Source: Peltaster fructicola
Lineage: Eukaryota > Ascomycota > Dothideomycetes
Assembly (NCBI GenBank): GCA_001592805.2
Contig: CP051140.1
Coordinates: 4,031,501 to 4,095,500 of the forward strand
Direction: 5' to 3'
Length of the DNA stretch: 64,000 bases
Below, in pieces: positions 11,613-22,991 of the stretch; within the stretch, counting starts at the first letter, position 1, and every line of letters begins with the position of its first letter. The translations under genes and the position numbers were made by a program. Under the pieces are notes generated by a model. That model searched no databases. It saw only the letters and a program-made list of their open reading frames with translations, and was not told where the DNA came from.

Positions 11613-14600
11613 ATGCCTCTTAGAAGCATGCCGACTGCAACAAAAAGCCAAGATGTGGGCGACACCTCCGCTCCTCTTGCCGACTACTTCTTCATCTGCG
11701 GCATCGAATCCTCGCAAGTTCAGGAGGACAAATTCCATGACAAGCTGCCTCCTACGCCCATCGAAGATACCATTGACGAAGATAAAGAGCTCGAGACCGA
11801 TGCCGCTAGACCGACGACACCTAGCTCACCACTCGACACGAGACGACGCTCGAATCGCATGAGCTGGGAAGCTAGAAAGAGCATTGGTAGTATCATAAAT
11901 GGTGTAGAGGTCAAGAGTACTGCAAGTAATCGCAGCAGTGCAACTATCAAGCCCACCCAACACCACCAACAACAACAGAACGGTGTCAGTCTCAGTGACG
12001 ATGCTTTCGAACAGGCACTTAAGAAGTTTGCTACGGAGCGAGATAGCTTTCTAGAGGATATTAACATCACTGCGGGAGTTGTGCCTACGCCGACCTCTAA
12101 ACGACCTCGCCCAAGGACTGTGCGCATCACGCAGGAGGACAACAAACCTGCCAATGGCATAAGAGATAGTGTTGGTAGCATACGGCGACGCTTGTCTACC
12201 ATGAACAGCATGAAGAGACAGCCTTCTAGCATGCAGCGCACAAGCTCTACACGAACAGCAAAGCGAATGAGCAACTACAATTCGGTCATGCCTGCGCCCG
12301 AGCCCTTTCACGTCACCCCAGATATGCACCCTCTCAAACGACGTTACGAGCCGGTTCTGCTCGATCAATATCCCACCAAAGCCATGGTCGATGAGTCGAA
12401 ACGGCGAAAGCCATTCCCAGACTTCGTTCCCATGTTCGCCTTTCCCAACGACATCAGTGTCGTCTCCGCCGATGAGCGACCTCGCTCGACTTGGCACGGC
12501 TTTATGATGACTGGCCAGGATAACAACAAGCTGTACGGTGTGTGCATGATCATCTGGACACCACTGAATGCCGACGTTTCTCAAGAGTTGGAGCGACGAT
12601 GTGAGACGTGGCGACGAGCGAATATGAGCAATGAGGAGCGCGAGCTTGCAAGCAGTCTCGGAGAACGTCTGTCAGCCGAACGAGCGAAGCTTAGTAGGCT
12701 GCTAGCCCAACTGCCCAGTGTGCCGTCCGGCTCTGATGAGCGTGATGCGCTCGAGGAAGAGATCAGCTCGGTGGAAGAGAAGATTGGTCTCATGACGGAC
12801 CTCCTCAGGCCGGTCAGACATGGAGCTGCTTCGAAGATCGAAGGTCTTACAGAAGGCGACACGGGATTCTGGATACCGAGAGCTTATGGTATCCTTGGGC
12901 GTGAAGGCACGCTGACTAGCTTCTGGAAAGAGTGGCTTCGAGCAGTTTTGGTGCCGATGACCAATGGCGCTGTACTCAGAGTGCCTGCTAGCTCGCCGAA
13001 GGTTGGCGTATGGCAGCCACTGGAGCGATATGTCGTCAATCTGTGCGTCGAAGCGCTCTGTCCCATTACCTCCATAACTCAGGCTGAAGTGGCTGTCCGT
13101 GAGCTTCGACTCTATGCGCGAAAAGATGCGCTCAATGAGATCCCTGGCTCGCGGAATACCGACCTCTATGCGCTGTTCAGATGTTTGTCGATACCAAACA
13201 TCCTCACTCTGTTCGAGTTCGCCCTGGCTGAGTCTCGTATCATCTTCCTTTCTTCACACACTGCTATGCTATCGCTGGCATGTTCTGCCCTGACCAGCTT
13301 GCTCTATCCATTGAAGTGGGCTGGCGTGCTGATCCCGATCCTGCCAGAGCGATTGATTCAAGTCCTCGACGCACCCTGTCCTTACATTGTGGGCGTCGAG
13401 CGAAGATACAACAAGCTACAACTACCTGACGATGATTTCTGCCTCGTAGATCTGGACGAGGACTCCATCGAGAGTACGGGACAGCCTGTTACACTCCCAC
13501 GACCACAACGACGAAAGCTGCAAGCACTGCTGCACGCAGCTGCACCTCACCACACGCGCTTCGGCGTAGAGACTGGTGCGCCGCCATATGCTCGAGAGAC
13601 ATTCCCCTTCGATGCCTTCTCCTCAGAGCACGCACAGGTCTTCGACCCCAATGCGTCACATTCAACCTTGGCACAACTTGTGAGCGAAAGCTCTGCTTCT
13701 TTCGGGAACTCTTCTGGACCACCTGGACTTCGCACCACGATCTACAATGCCTTCCTGCAGGCTCGCTCTGACTTCAGCCGTGGCAGTGATCGACCTTCGA
13801 CTAGCTCGACGCACACGAATGGTAGTCAGTCGTCTGGCAAATCTCCTCCTTCTCCTGTCGCACCTTCACCCATTGCGTCGTCCTTTAGCAGCAAACCAGT
13901 CTCACGAAATGACTCTGGCTTCCAGCTGCAAGCATCCTTGCGCGAGAAGCGATCTGGTCACTTTGTTCCAGACACTATTCGACGTAACTCAACGGTTGGT
14001 CGCATGACACAATTCGAAACAGCTACTAATTCGCGACAGTTCGGCATGGGAAGTATTAACACGATGCGTAAGTCGGACAGGCCTGTTGCCGTTGGACATC
14101 ACCCAAGCGCTTCGACTTCCACCCTGCAAAACGGTCTTGGCACTTCGACGTATGCTCCGAGTGTGTATGCACAGAGCACTCTTGCTGCTAGCACGATCAT
14201 GCCACAGACGATGATACAACCTGTCAGAGACGATGAGACAACTCGTTGGGTTGAGGGTCACTGCTTTACAAGAAGGAAGCAGGATATCAAGGTTATCTGT
14301 ATCATATGTGATGAAAAGTGCGAGGAGGACTTCTTCCGCTGCACGGGTGAGTCCAGCTACTCCCAGATATATGACTTTGCTGACGATAGCAGGCTGTTCA
14401 GCAGCAGTACACCCACGGTGCATCACGCAGGTATCCCTGGTCTGCTCCAGTGCCTTCCGCCCCGACCAAGTCCGTGCAGCATTCGTGCGTTGCTTCGCAT
14501 CCCTGTTTTACACCTACCGCAAGTTCCTGCATCCTGCATCTGGGGACCGCCGCAAGGCCGGACTCTACTACCACTTCAACGAGGAGCAATTCCTCAAGAG

Positions 14601-15015
14601 TCTACCACACGGAGACAGCGACTACATGAATGTCATTCGTCAGACCCAGATGTTCAGCGAGTTCATCCACGAGCGCGAGGCCACACGCGCAGAGGAACCT
14701 TCCATAAAGCTCTTTGACGAGATCATCCTGTCGAAGCGCAATCGTGGCCGAACATCCTTCTTCAACAAGTCTAGTACGAACTTCTTGTCGGACACGTCAG
14801 ATCATCTGTGGCGCTCAGCAGTCGCGCCGAATCCGACGAGTAGGACACCAGGAGAGCTGGGCAGTGTCACGGGTAGAGTGCCGGCTAAGCTGGATCCTAC
14901 TTTGATGAAAGAGCCGAGATCGATCGGAGGCGCACCGAGGCTTGGTCAGGCCAGGACCAAGAGGAAGCCGGTTGCGAGCATGCTGGGTCTCACATCGCAG
15001 AGTGCAGAGCCTTAG
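11613..15015 (+). CDS. DENN-domain protein with C1-like zinc finger
   Basis: Predicted Rab guanine-nucleotide exchange factor of 1119 residues; exons 11613-14346 and 14390-15015 (43-nt intron). I take the ATG at 11613 (MPLRSMPTATKSQ) because the open frame upstream has no ATG. A disordered Ser/Arg-rich N terminus (about 1-235) precedes an upstream-DENN region (about 240-320, SKRRKPFPDFVPMFAFPND). A charged helical insert follows, then the central DENN core (about 475-600: LSIPNILTLFEFALAESRII, GVLIPILPERLIQVLDAPCP). A Ser/Pro-rich linker leads to a C1-like finger near 882-930 with H-x12-C-x2-C...C-x4-H-x2-C-x7-C spacing, then a downstream DENN segment (SLFYTYRKFLHPAS). The intron falls inside the finger and splicing restores its Cys/His pattern, which supports the model. 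Confidence 0.88.
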
Positions 15016-15578
15016 GAGTTGCTCTGTCCTGATGGGTTGTTGATAGATAAGATCGATGCGCAAAGGAGTGTGCGTGAGTCAGGGCAATGCATTGTGCTTG
15101 TGGCTGAAGGAATGAGACGATCATGATGTGATGAGATGTGGTTTGTATGATACATGAGCGAGAAGTATTGCTTCTACAAGTCGATACTGTCGAATGAGGT
15201 ACCGAATGTTGAGTGAACATTATCTTCTTCTTTGCTGATACGCTTGAGGTCGTCGAAGGATTTGCGTCTACGGGACAATCGACGTTGTGCTCCCAAGTCT
15301 TCAACTTTGGCGTCCAATTGATAGATGTTGTGCGGTAGTCATGTAGTCCTGTGTCGATATTGCTATGAGCTTTGTCGTCACCGCGAATGTTGGTGCCAAT
15401 GCTACACTATTATCCTCGACGAGCTATACAGTGATCTCCCTATCGTGCGATGCTGTGAAGTTGCACCTGCTAGAGGTGAGGTCGACTTTGGAAGTGAGCT
15501 CTAACATCGAATTTCTCCAATCACCAAAACTATCAATTGTAATGACTTCACCTTCTGAACAGACCACTTCTCCTTCAC
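15016..15578. other. intergenic region upstream of THG1
   Basis: Holds the 3' UTR of the DENN gene and the THG1 promoter. I see no gene or repeat. Confidence 0.5.
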
Positions 15579-16415
15579 ATGGCGAATAGCGAGTATGAGT
15601 ACGTCCGCCGGTTCGAGCCAGCAGACGCACTGCCATTATCAAACTGGATCGTTGTCCGCATCGACGGTCGTGGCTTCAGCAAGTTGACTCGCAAATACGA
15701 CTTCAAGAAGCCGAATGACGATCGTGGCTTGTCTCTGATGAATGCGGCAGCTCTCGAGGTCTGCAGATCGATTGTCGACATCGTCATAGCCTACGGCCAG
15801 AGCGACGAGTACAGTTTCGTGCTACACGAGTCGACATCACTGTTCGATCGTAGAGCTGCAAAGCTCGCAACGACGATCGCCACGGCCTTCACTGCAGAGT
15901 ATTGCATGCAGTGGTCGACACACTTTCCTGACCAGCCATTGACGAGGCCTTATCCTACGTTCGATGGGAGGTGTGTCTGCTATCCTAAGAGGAAGCTGCT
16001 GAGAGATTATCTGAGCTGGAGACAGGCAGATGCTCATATCAACAACCTCTACAATACCACCTTCTGGAACTTGGTCCTTGGCGGCATGAGCTTAATAGAT
16101 GCAGAGCAGAAGCTCAAAGGAACGCTATCTGCTGACAAGAACGAGATCCTGTTCAAACAGTTCGGCATCAACTACAACAACGAGCCAGAGATCTATCGGA
16201 AAGGCACCGTCATCTATAGATCGTACGAAGCCTGTGAGCAGCCTATACTCATCGAAGACATGCCGCAAAGTAAGACACAGTTGGAGAAAGAACGTAAGCG
16301 AAAGCAGAAGGCAACAATCGTGGTAGAACATCGTGATATCATTAGTGCTTCGTTCTGGGACGAGCATTCTTACATATTAGGCACGGCAAAGTGTGCTACT
16401 ATTGACGACGAATGA
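15579..16415 (+). CDS. THG1: tRNA(His) guanylyltransferase
   Basis: Single-exon gene of 278 residues. Thg1 adds the essential G(-1) to the 5' end of tRNA-His in a 3'-5' polymerase reaction after ATP activation. The start MANSEYEYVRRFE aligns with the usual Thg1 start. The catalytic palm is visible as IVVRIDGRGFSKLTRKYDF with metal-binding Asp, and YGQSDEYSFVL with the second acidic pair. FDGRCVCYP, RQADAHINNLYNTTFWNL and FNGINYN-like (FGINYNNEPEIYRKGTVIY) motifs follow. The length matches the family and no key residue is missing. The gene converges on the membrane protein gene at 16800. Confidence 0.95.
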   Translation: MANSEYEYVRRFEPADALPLSNWIVVRIDGRGFSKLTRKYDFKKPNDDRGLSLMNAAALEVCRSIVDIVIAYGQSDEYSFVLHESTSLFDRRAAKLATTIATAFTAEYCMQWSTHFPDQPLTRPYPTFDGRCVCYPKRKLLRDYLSWRQADAHINNLYNTTFWNLVLGGMSLIDAEQKLKGTLSADKNEILFKQFGINYNNEPEIYRKGTVIYRSYEACEQPILIEDMPQSKTQLEKERKRKQKATIVVEHRDIISASFWDEHSYILGTAKCATIDDE

Positions 16416-16799
16416 TCGTCATGGGTATCATATGGGCGGTGTTGCTCAGAGTGAGCTGGTCTCCGTTGCTTCGAGCTGACACACAGCTGAGGCTGCTGGA
16501 AGCATGGCGCAGGCTCTTGTGCAAGTTCTCCGGGCGACTCGACAGCGCCAAAGCACAATGCTGTGCTCGGAAGATCGACGCGGCTGCATCATTGTTACGC
16601 ACTCCTGGGAGTGCTTCTCTCGGTGGTTAGATGATCTGCTCACTGTGAGATGAGATGACGCTGCATCATGGCTGCGCCTGTCTGCCATCGATGGGTAAGC
16701 GAGTTGTTGGCCTTTCTTCTCAACTCAGCACCTCGTCGACTTCCAGCCCACCAGATCGTCGGCTTCCTTCTGCGACATGATCGGTCTCCTCACGACCGT
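16416..16799. other. intergenic region between convergent genes
   Basis: About 380 bp separating the stop codons of THG1 and the minus-strand membrane protein. Shadow frames only. Confidence 0.5.
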
Positions 16800-17984
16800 T
16801 CAAAAGTTCCTGTAATCGCAAATACACTGGTTGCTGACAGGCTCTACCGTGAAACCATTGACGATGCGACTGCCAACCACACCATTCACAGTCTCGTAAC
16901 AATCAGGTATGTTGTCACCGCCAGGCGACACCTGCGAGAACTCAACAGCATACGGCCACTGCTCGAAGCCTCCGACAGATGTCGAATTCTGCAACGTTAC
17001 ATCGGGATACGTCCTCGCGCTGTTGAGGTATATGCTCCCACTAACAACCGTCGAGTTGAAGAAGCACTTGCTGGCCTGTCCATTCGAGGTTATGGGCGGG
17101 TTCGGAGCGATGGCTAGAGAGGTGGTGAAATTGAAAACGTAGCGTGCTGAGCTGCTGTTACTGGAGTCGGCAATGTAGGTCAGATCGCGATCGGAGAATG
17201 TAACAGAGTCGAAGGGATTCGTGGTGCTGATGGAAAGATTGGCAGGCATGCCGGTGGTGGATGTGCTGCCGCTCGACTGCGTTGCGTACTGCGCCGAGGT
17301 ATTGCTAATGATCCAGTTGAAGGCCATAAGACTTGTGGTGTTGTTCGTGCTGAAGAGGACTTCTGGACTGCAGCGCCATGTAGCGGCCTTCGAAGTGCAG
17401 TCCTTCTGCTGTACGCGCAACGCAGTCACGAAGCTGCGCTCTCCCAGTGGAAATGACGGACTCGACGATCCAGTAGAGCTATTGCGCGCAGTCGAAGAGC
17501 TGTCGTCGCTGCTACTGGAGCTGGACCTTCTTCCGACGGTCAGTCCTACACCCAGACCCACAGCCAGACCTATGACGATCAATGCTATGGCAGCAATGAT
17601 CAGCAGCCGTCCACAACCACCTCTGCTCTTTCGCTGTGGTCCACCTCTTCTCAATTGCGCCAGCTTGTCGCCTTCCACAGGCGCAGTCAAGTCCTCCGAA
17701 TCTGCGATCGACGAGCCATGAACGCCATACGCCGGTGGTCCAGAAGAGAAGGTGTCCTGACTTGGTCTGAAGGCTGGATGCTCCGCCATCGGTACTGAGG
17801 CTTGGTTCCGGGTACTTGGTCGCAGGATCGAGCGTAACGGGACTGTTGGAGGTGGCATGTCTTTTCCCTCAGTTATAGTCGAGAGTCGCTGCGACGAGCT
17901 CAATGATATTCGCTTCATGGCTGGCAGCCGCAGACTCGACGTCGGGTCCTGCGACGGATGTGGTGTGGGCTTGAAGATCGCCAT
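16800..17984 (-). CDS. type II single-pass membrane protein with extracellular domain, unknown function
   Basis: Single exon, 394 residues, starting at the first ATG of the frame (17984, MAIFKPTPHPSQDP); the upstream open frame has no ATG. The N-terminal ~130 residues are hydrophilic and Pro/Ser-rich and end in a basic cluster (RRGGPQRKSRGG), followed by one membrane helix (LLIIAAIALIVIGLAVGLGV). After a Ser/Asp-rich stalk comes a ~230-residue region with many NxS/T sequons and about six cysteines (for example KDCTSKAATWRC, IPDCYETVNG, QCICDY) and a core that looks all-beta. The arrangement predicts cytosolic N terminus and exposed, glycosylated C terminus. This layout is common in filamentous-fungal plasma-membrane or cell-wall proteins; I do not recognise a characterised family. 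Confidence 0.75.
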   Translation of the reverse strand: MAIFKPTPHPSQDPTSSLRLPAMKRISLSSSQRLSTITEGKDMPPPTVPLRSILRPSTRNQASVPMAEHPAFRPSQDTFSSGPPAYGVHGSSIADSEDLTAPVEGDKLAQLRRGGPQRKSRGGCGRLLIIAAIALIVIGLAVGLGVGLTVGRRSSSSSSDDSSSTARNSSTGSSSPSFPLGERSFVTALRVQQKDCTSKAATWRCSPEVLFSTNNTTSLMAFNWIISNTSAQYATQSSGSTSTTGMPANLSISTTNPFDSVTFSDRDLTYIADSSNSSSARYVFNFTTSLAIAPNPPITSNGQASKCFFNSTVVSGSIYLNSARTYPDVTLQNSTSVGGFEQWPYAVEFSQVSPGGDNIPDCYETVNGVVGSRIVNGFTVEPVSNQCICDYRNF

Positions 17985-18444
17985 CGCTGCAGATTCGATG
18001 CTCTTGGAAAAGGCTAATCCAGGGTCGCGACTCGCGTTCAAAGCTACTCTACCATTGCAGAGGAACCTGGTATGCCTCGCGCTGCCGCATACGACGTGTT
18101 GCTTGGTGAGGAAGAAATGGCAGGAGAAGTCTCTCGAGTGAGTTGAGATGGCACATTCGACTAGTTTGCAGGAGGACGAGTGGCTACTAAGCGACGTTCC
18201 TCTCTATCCTCTGAATGACGATGCGGGCGCACGCCTCTGCACTCAAAGAAACTCTCGCTTGTTCACCCACGCTCGGCGGATTGGCGATCAATCAAAATAG
18301 CTTGACGCGACCCTGTCAAGCGAGCTGGCTGGCCCAATTTTTGTCATGTCACAAGGCCGAATTGGGGCAGATTGGAGATTGCAACTTTACCGGTCAATGG
18401 CGCGACTGTTGGCTTCTTCTCCAGTCGTTCCACCTCGCCTTTCA
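17985..18444. other. intergenic region, no supported gene
   Basis: Upstream region of the minus-strand membrane protein and 3' flank of the SDR gene, about 460 bp. Only short frames without motifs. Confidence 0.45.
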
Positions 18445-19534
18445 TCACTCATCATCACCTGGCAAGCCTACCATCTTGCAGCTCAGCTCCCACAGGGCTT
18501 TCTCTTTCTCCTCGTCGTAGGCGTGCGGCGCGTATGCTGCTGCGACAGGAGTGTTTCCAGGTCCACACTCACCGCAGTCGCCTAGATATACACCACCGTG
18601 CCTCTCGAAATGAGGTGACACTGCTGCCCAGACTGTCGTCGCTGCGCCCTGCTCAGACGACTTCTCGATCTTGCGGACAGCAGCGGTGTGGACGCCAAGT
18701 GCTTCGATTTGTGCAGGTGTCATATGACGACTAATGTCGGTCCAAATCATACCTTAAAACCCGTCAGCATGCAGTGCTATTCAACATTCTTTGAGCCTGC
18801 TCACCTGGATGTACTGATACAGCATGCAGTCCTCTACTGCCAAACCGTCTGTCTAGCTCATTCGCCATCCAGATGTTGGCAGTCTTGCTCTGGCAGTACG
18901 CTGTCAAGGGATCATACTCACGCTTCTGCCAATCGAGATCATCCATGACGACCTCTGTTCTTCTGTGACCGGCAGAGCTGACGACAATGACTCTCGAGCT
19001 GGTCATACTTGTTGCAGCAGTCTGGAGTAGCAGTGGCTGTAGCAGCTTGAACAGGTAAAAGTGGCCAAGATGGTTCGTGCCAAAGTGTCGCTCGAAGCCG
19101 TCTTCAGTCTGCTCCGACGGACAGCACATCACACCAGCATTCTCGATCAGCATATGGAGCTGCTTAGTCTGTCGCTGAAGGTCTTCAACGGCGTGTTTGA
19201 TGCTCTTGAGTGAGTCGAGGCTCATCTGTATTGCTTGCGGCCTGGGAGCGTCCTTGATTCCAGCTTTCGAGACGATGTCGTCGATCACAGTCTCCATCTT
19301 ACCCATGTCTCGAGCTGTCAAGAAGAGCTGTGCTCCTGTCTCGTATAACGCTCGTGCGGTCTCTTCTCCGAGCCCGCCAGAACAGCCTGTGATCAGTATG
19401 ACCTTGTCATTGAGTTGACTAGCTGGACCTGCATCTCTGACGATCTGTCGTGCTGTTGGTCGAGCGTCGCCTTTGCCGGAAGGGTCTTCATGTTGGGTAG
19501 CGTATGGCTGGAAGGGAGTTTGTGGTGCCGGCAT
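18445..19534 (-). CDS. short-chain dehydrogenase/reductase, retinol-dehydrogenase-like
   Basis: Exons 18805-19534 and 18445-18752 around a 52-nt intron (GTGAGC...AAG). The joined sequence VSVHPGMIWTDISRHM is the standard post-active-site loop of the family. I use the ATG at 19534 (MPAPQTPFQP) because the frame upstream has no ATG. The Rossmann cofactor motif is ITGCSGGLGEETARAL (TGxxxGxG); NAG appears in LIENAGVM, the catalytic Ser in VVSSAGHR, and the YxxxK pair in YCQSKTANIW. The Arg after the second strand (TARDMGK) suggests NADP(H). The substrate is unknown; relatives act on retinoids, lipophilic ketones and secondary metabolites. Length about 345 residues. Confidence 0.9.
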
Positions 19535-19540
19535 GGTGCT

Positions 19541-19657
19541 GAGCTTCAATCGAGGACGATTGCCAACGATACTGAGCTTGTTGCGATGAGCTTCAGTCGA
19601 GGATGCTTGCCAATGGTGCTGAGCTTGTGATCTCGAGCTTCAATCGAGAACATTCTC
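19541..19657. repeat. 47-bp tandem repeat in the SDR gene 5' leader
   Basis: Two full units (19541-19587, 19588-19634) and a partial third (19635-19657), each beginning GAGCTTCA(A/G)TCGAG. The period is exactly 47 bp with scattered substitutions. The array lies between the SDR ATG (19534) and its TATA-like element, so it is probably transcribed. Confidence 0.8.
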
Positions 19658-19663
19658 AGATCT

Positions 19664-19670
19664 TTATATA
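19664..19670 (-). promoter_or_regulatory. TATA box of the SDR gene
   Basis: TATATAAA on the minus strand, about 130 bp before the ATG at 19534, immediately upstream of the 47-bp repeats. Confidence 0.4.
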
Positions 19671-19861
19671 GCTTCATATGGTCTACTCGTGGGATGCTCA
19701 GCCAGCCCACTATCGCCTATATCCGTTCAGCTGCATCATTCGGTGTTCCTGTAGCCAACAAGCGTCTATTAAATTTTTCTATCCTAAGTCATGCACCACA
19801 CTAGCAACATGTGACAAGCACAGTGCATTCGGTATTGAGACGTCAGACTCTGAGAGTCAGC

Positions 19862-21041
19862 ATGTCGTTTGCATTCGGCTTTGCTGATGCTGACATCGAA
19901 GCAGAGGATGGTGTCGACAATCCATCAAGTGCGGCAGCAAGCTCTTCCAACGCAAACCTGTCTGTCTTACCAGCAACAGAGCACAGTCTGGATGAGTTCG
20001 TAAGTATCACCGCAGCACTTGATGATGAAAGGTGTACATGGGATGAATGGCTCAATCTCATGATGGAATATCTCAGCATTATACTGATTGAACTCGCCAG
20101 TACGACACATTACCAGATCGACTGAGCTACAGTGTCATCCGCATCGAGTCTCCCACAGGCAAAGTCCTCCTATTGCCCAGACGTGAGCTCTATGACATCA
20201 GAGTCCAGCTCATGGCCGAAGATGACACGAGCAATGACGAGATACTAAACGACATAAGCGCTTCGGACATAAGAAGTGGTGTCTACGAAGGCGGTTTCAA
20301 GACGTGGGAATGCTCTCTCGATCTGGCCAGCCTTCTACTCGATCGTGGTCCGAGGAAGGACATTGACGAGCTCGTCAGGTGTGACCAGATTGTTGAAGTG
20401 AGAACGTCGTTGAGATCCAGCCGGTTGTGTATACTGACATCCACTAGTTAGGAGCAGGGACAGCTATGCCGTCGCTGGTACTGTTTCAGCATGCTCTCCG
20501 GAATGACATCGCCATCACATTCACACTTTCAGACTACAATAGTGCCGTGCTGCGGCTGGCAACCCTGCCAAACCTCCTTCTGACATGGGCTGCATATTCA
20601 GACTCGCCTCTCATCGATCTGAGAAGCAGCGAAGGCGACCTCGAAATTACACCAGACGTTCTCCAACGCTTCAAGAACGATCTCCAGGCCAAAGGCATCG
20701 TGCTTCGTCTCCTCTCGGGCTCGTGGTCCGAGCAGCTAGCCATCATGATCACAGAGTCTGCCGCAGATATGGGCAACGTCATTCTAGCTGCCGAGACAAT
20801 CTATAGCGAGGCTTCGACTAAGGCATTTGTTGACCTTGTGTTGACGCTGTTGAGGCGGGTCAAGATGTCCAAGGCGGTGGTTGCAGCAAAACGCTTCTAC
20901 TTCGGCGTGGGAGGCTCTGTCGACGGTCTAAAGGAGGCTTGTCGAGATGGCGGTGCGGTTGCCTATGAGATCGAGAATCACGGCGTGCCTGGTATGGACG
21001 CTGGTGTCGGTAGAGCGCTAGTTGAAGTGCAAATGTACTGA
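19862..21041 (+). CDS. HPM1: protein-histidine N-methyltransferase (Hpm1/METTL18 family)
   Basis: Exons 19862-19999, 20101-20397 and 20448-21041; introns 101 and 50 nt; 342 residues. The start MSFAFGFADADIE resembles fungal Hpm1 starts. Motifs are SGVYEGGFKTWECSLDLASL (the family signature with KxWEC), then the SAM-binding motif I (VELGAGTAMPSLVLFQHAL), SDYN, LPNLLLTWA and a late AKRFYFGVGGSVD. Yeast Hpm1 methylates a histidine of ribosomal protein uL3. The SAM motif is built across the second intron, and its correct reconstitution supports the splice model. The gene converges on the membrane protein ending at 21303. Confidence 0.9.
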
Positions 21042-21302
21042 ATGGACGGCTGAGCATAACAGATGGAGATCGACATTCAACGGTAGAGAAGCATGAGCAT
21101 TTAAGTATTCATTGTCTGATCGCTATCTTCCATGCAAAGCAGTTTGGGGTATATCGCAGGAAGTCAGAAAGCAGCAGCTCATAAAATCGTCCGATCCGTA
21201 ACATGCTATCGAAGTCGAGGCCTTGACCAGATGTCTTCCCACAATGGTTGGGCCAGCATCAAACAGCCTTAGTCTCCAAAACCAATGTCGTCTCAATACT
21301 CT

Positions 21303-22991
21303 TCAGACTGACGCAGTCCTCACCTCGAGCAGATGCGCGTTCACGCTTGACGACCATCGTCCAGTAGCCTCGTCGCCGATCCTACGACTCGCGTCTCGCT
21401 CGCGTTCCAATCGCTCAATGCCAAGGTTGATATTCTGGATGTGCACTTCTAACGGCACCTTGTAGCCGACAGTCTCAGGAAGCGCAACACGTTCCCGTAG
21501 ATCCTCGAGTTGATGCTGAATAGCCTGGAGCTTGACAATCGTTCCTGATACATGTGCCCAGGCGAGCTTACGATACTGTCCAACCTCTCGCAGCAATTTG
21601 AGCTGCTTCTCGAGCTTGGCAACAGTCAAGCGGTTGCCGCCTAGCTTTGTCCACAGAGTAGCGAAGAGCGCTTCTTTATTGCCTTCAACAGTTATGCCAT
21701 CCCGTGCAACGATGCTGGCAATCACATCGAGACGATTGTCGAGGTGCTCCAAGTCGCGCAGCAGTAATTCAGCATTCTCGATCAGTACTAGAACTTGCTC
21801 TTCCACCGCACTTGTATGACGCAGGTATTGATCGAGGAGCGTATCTCGACTCAGTGCGACAGTCTGAAATGGTGCGAAGACGTTGAGATTGTCTGAGATG
21901 AAACCGGTGATACTACCCCTGGATGCATCATGATCTGCGACGCCTTCGATGACTTGTAGAGTCCAGCGATTGGTAGACAGTATTCGGTCCACTGCATGGC
22001 CTATACGCATGTTGAATCGGCTCAGATCGAGTCCAGCCTGCCGAGCACCTTCGATAAAGTTACCAAACTCGAAGACGAGCTCGTTGCGTGAAGGCAAGGA
22101 TGAGTACTGGACAACCTCGCGTACATCTCGAATGCCCGCCTCACTACGCTTCATATCCAGAGGCAGCATGACGCCATGTGCGCTTGAGGATAGGACGTCC
22201 TCAAATTGAGCCTGAGCCTGCATAAGCTTGTCGAACTCGGCGGGCCCATGTATCTCACCGGAAAGATAGGACTCACAGAATGGTAGGTTCAAGTAAGGCA
22301 CCATCGGGAGTCGGCAGAGTGGTGAGAGAGCGCTGTACAGGCTGTCGGTCGCGTAGTTCTTGCCCATGATGGCGATGCCGACGACGAGCCAGGCTGCGAA
22401 GCCGTACTTGACGATTGGGTTATTGACTGCAATGCGTACAATGTCCAGCGCCCAAGACAGGACTGCCAGTATGATCTGTGCGATCGAGTTGGACTCGGTG
22501 GTTCCTTGAGCAGACTGGTGTCTATGAAAGCCTGCATCGCTTGTCATGGAGCGCTGATTGAGCCTGAAGTGTGGCGTTTGCGCTCTCAGCTTCGCGCCTT
22601 TCTTGTCTTCTCGCACAGCATCTGGTGATGAAGGCATGACAAGTTGTGGTCCCGCGCCGCTCCTAGTCGTCCGTCGGCGCACTCCCTCTTGTTCTTCTTC
22701 TGGAGTCTCAAGTCGCACGCTCTTCTTTATGGCATTTCGTGGTGTACGACCTCTAGTCGCGCGCTCGTCGTCCTCGGTGGAGAGAGTGGTTTCCTGGCTG
22801 GGTATATCTTGACTTGATAGGCACTGGCTGCCCGTCTCCTGGCTGTGCATATCTTGACTTGACAGGTACTGGCTGCCCATCTCTTTCTTCTCGTCGTCGT
22901 GCGTGTATATTTGGCTATCGAACGAGTCGCTGGACCCTAGCTCATCCCAGGACTCTGTCAGGTCTGGTTGGCGTGGCCGGCTGCGCGCCAT
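21303..22991 (-). CDS. membrane-anchored coiled-coil protein, unknown function
   Basis: Single exon, 562 residues from the ATG at 22991 (MARSRPRQPDLTES); an in-frame ATG at 23147 would add a His/Lys-rich 52-residue head that looks untranslated. Residues ~1-160 are disordered, with a tandem 15-residue duplication (GSQYLSSQDMHSQET / GSQCLSSQDIPSQET) and basic clusters. A hydrophobic region near 180-250 (IAQIILAVLSWALDIVRIAV; YGFAAWLVVGIAIM) gives two membrane segments. The rest is a long alpha-helical, coiled-coil-rich domain. A basic disordered N terminus, membrane segment and coiled coils fit a nuclear-envelope or ER membrane protein, but this is inference; I recognise no named family. Confidence 0.75.
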   Translation of the reverse strand: MARSRPRQPDLTESWDELGSSDSFDSQIYTHDDEKKEMGSQYLSSQDMHSQETGSQCLSSQDIPSQETTLSTEDDERATRGRTPRNAIKKSVRLETPEEEQEGVRRRTTRSGAGPQLVMPSSPDAVREDKKGAKLRAQTPHFRLNQRSMTSDAGFHRHQSAQGTTESNSIAQIILAVLSWALDIVRIAVNNPIVKYGFAAWLVVGIAIMGKNYATDSLYSALSPLCRLPMVPYLNLPFCESYLSGEIHGPAEFDKLMQAQAQFEDVLSSSAHGVMLPLDMKRSEAGIRDVREVVQYSSLPSRNELVFEFGNFIEGARQAGLDLSRFNMRIGHAVDRILSTNRWTLQVIEGVADHDASRGSITGFISDNLNVFAPFQTVALSRDTLLDQYLRHTSAVEEQVLVLIENAELLLRDLEHLDNRLDVIASIVARDGITVEGNKEALFATLWTKLGGNRLTVAKLEKQLKLLREVGQYRKLAWAHVSGTIVKLQAIQHQLEDLRERVALPETVGYKVPLEVHIQNINLGIERLERERDASRRIGDEATGRWSSSVNAHLLEVRTASV

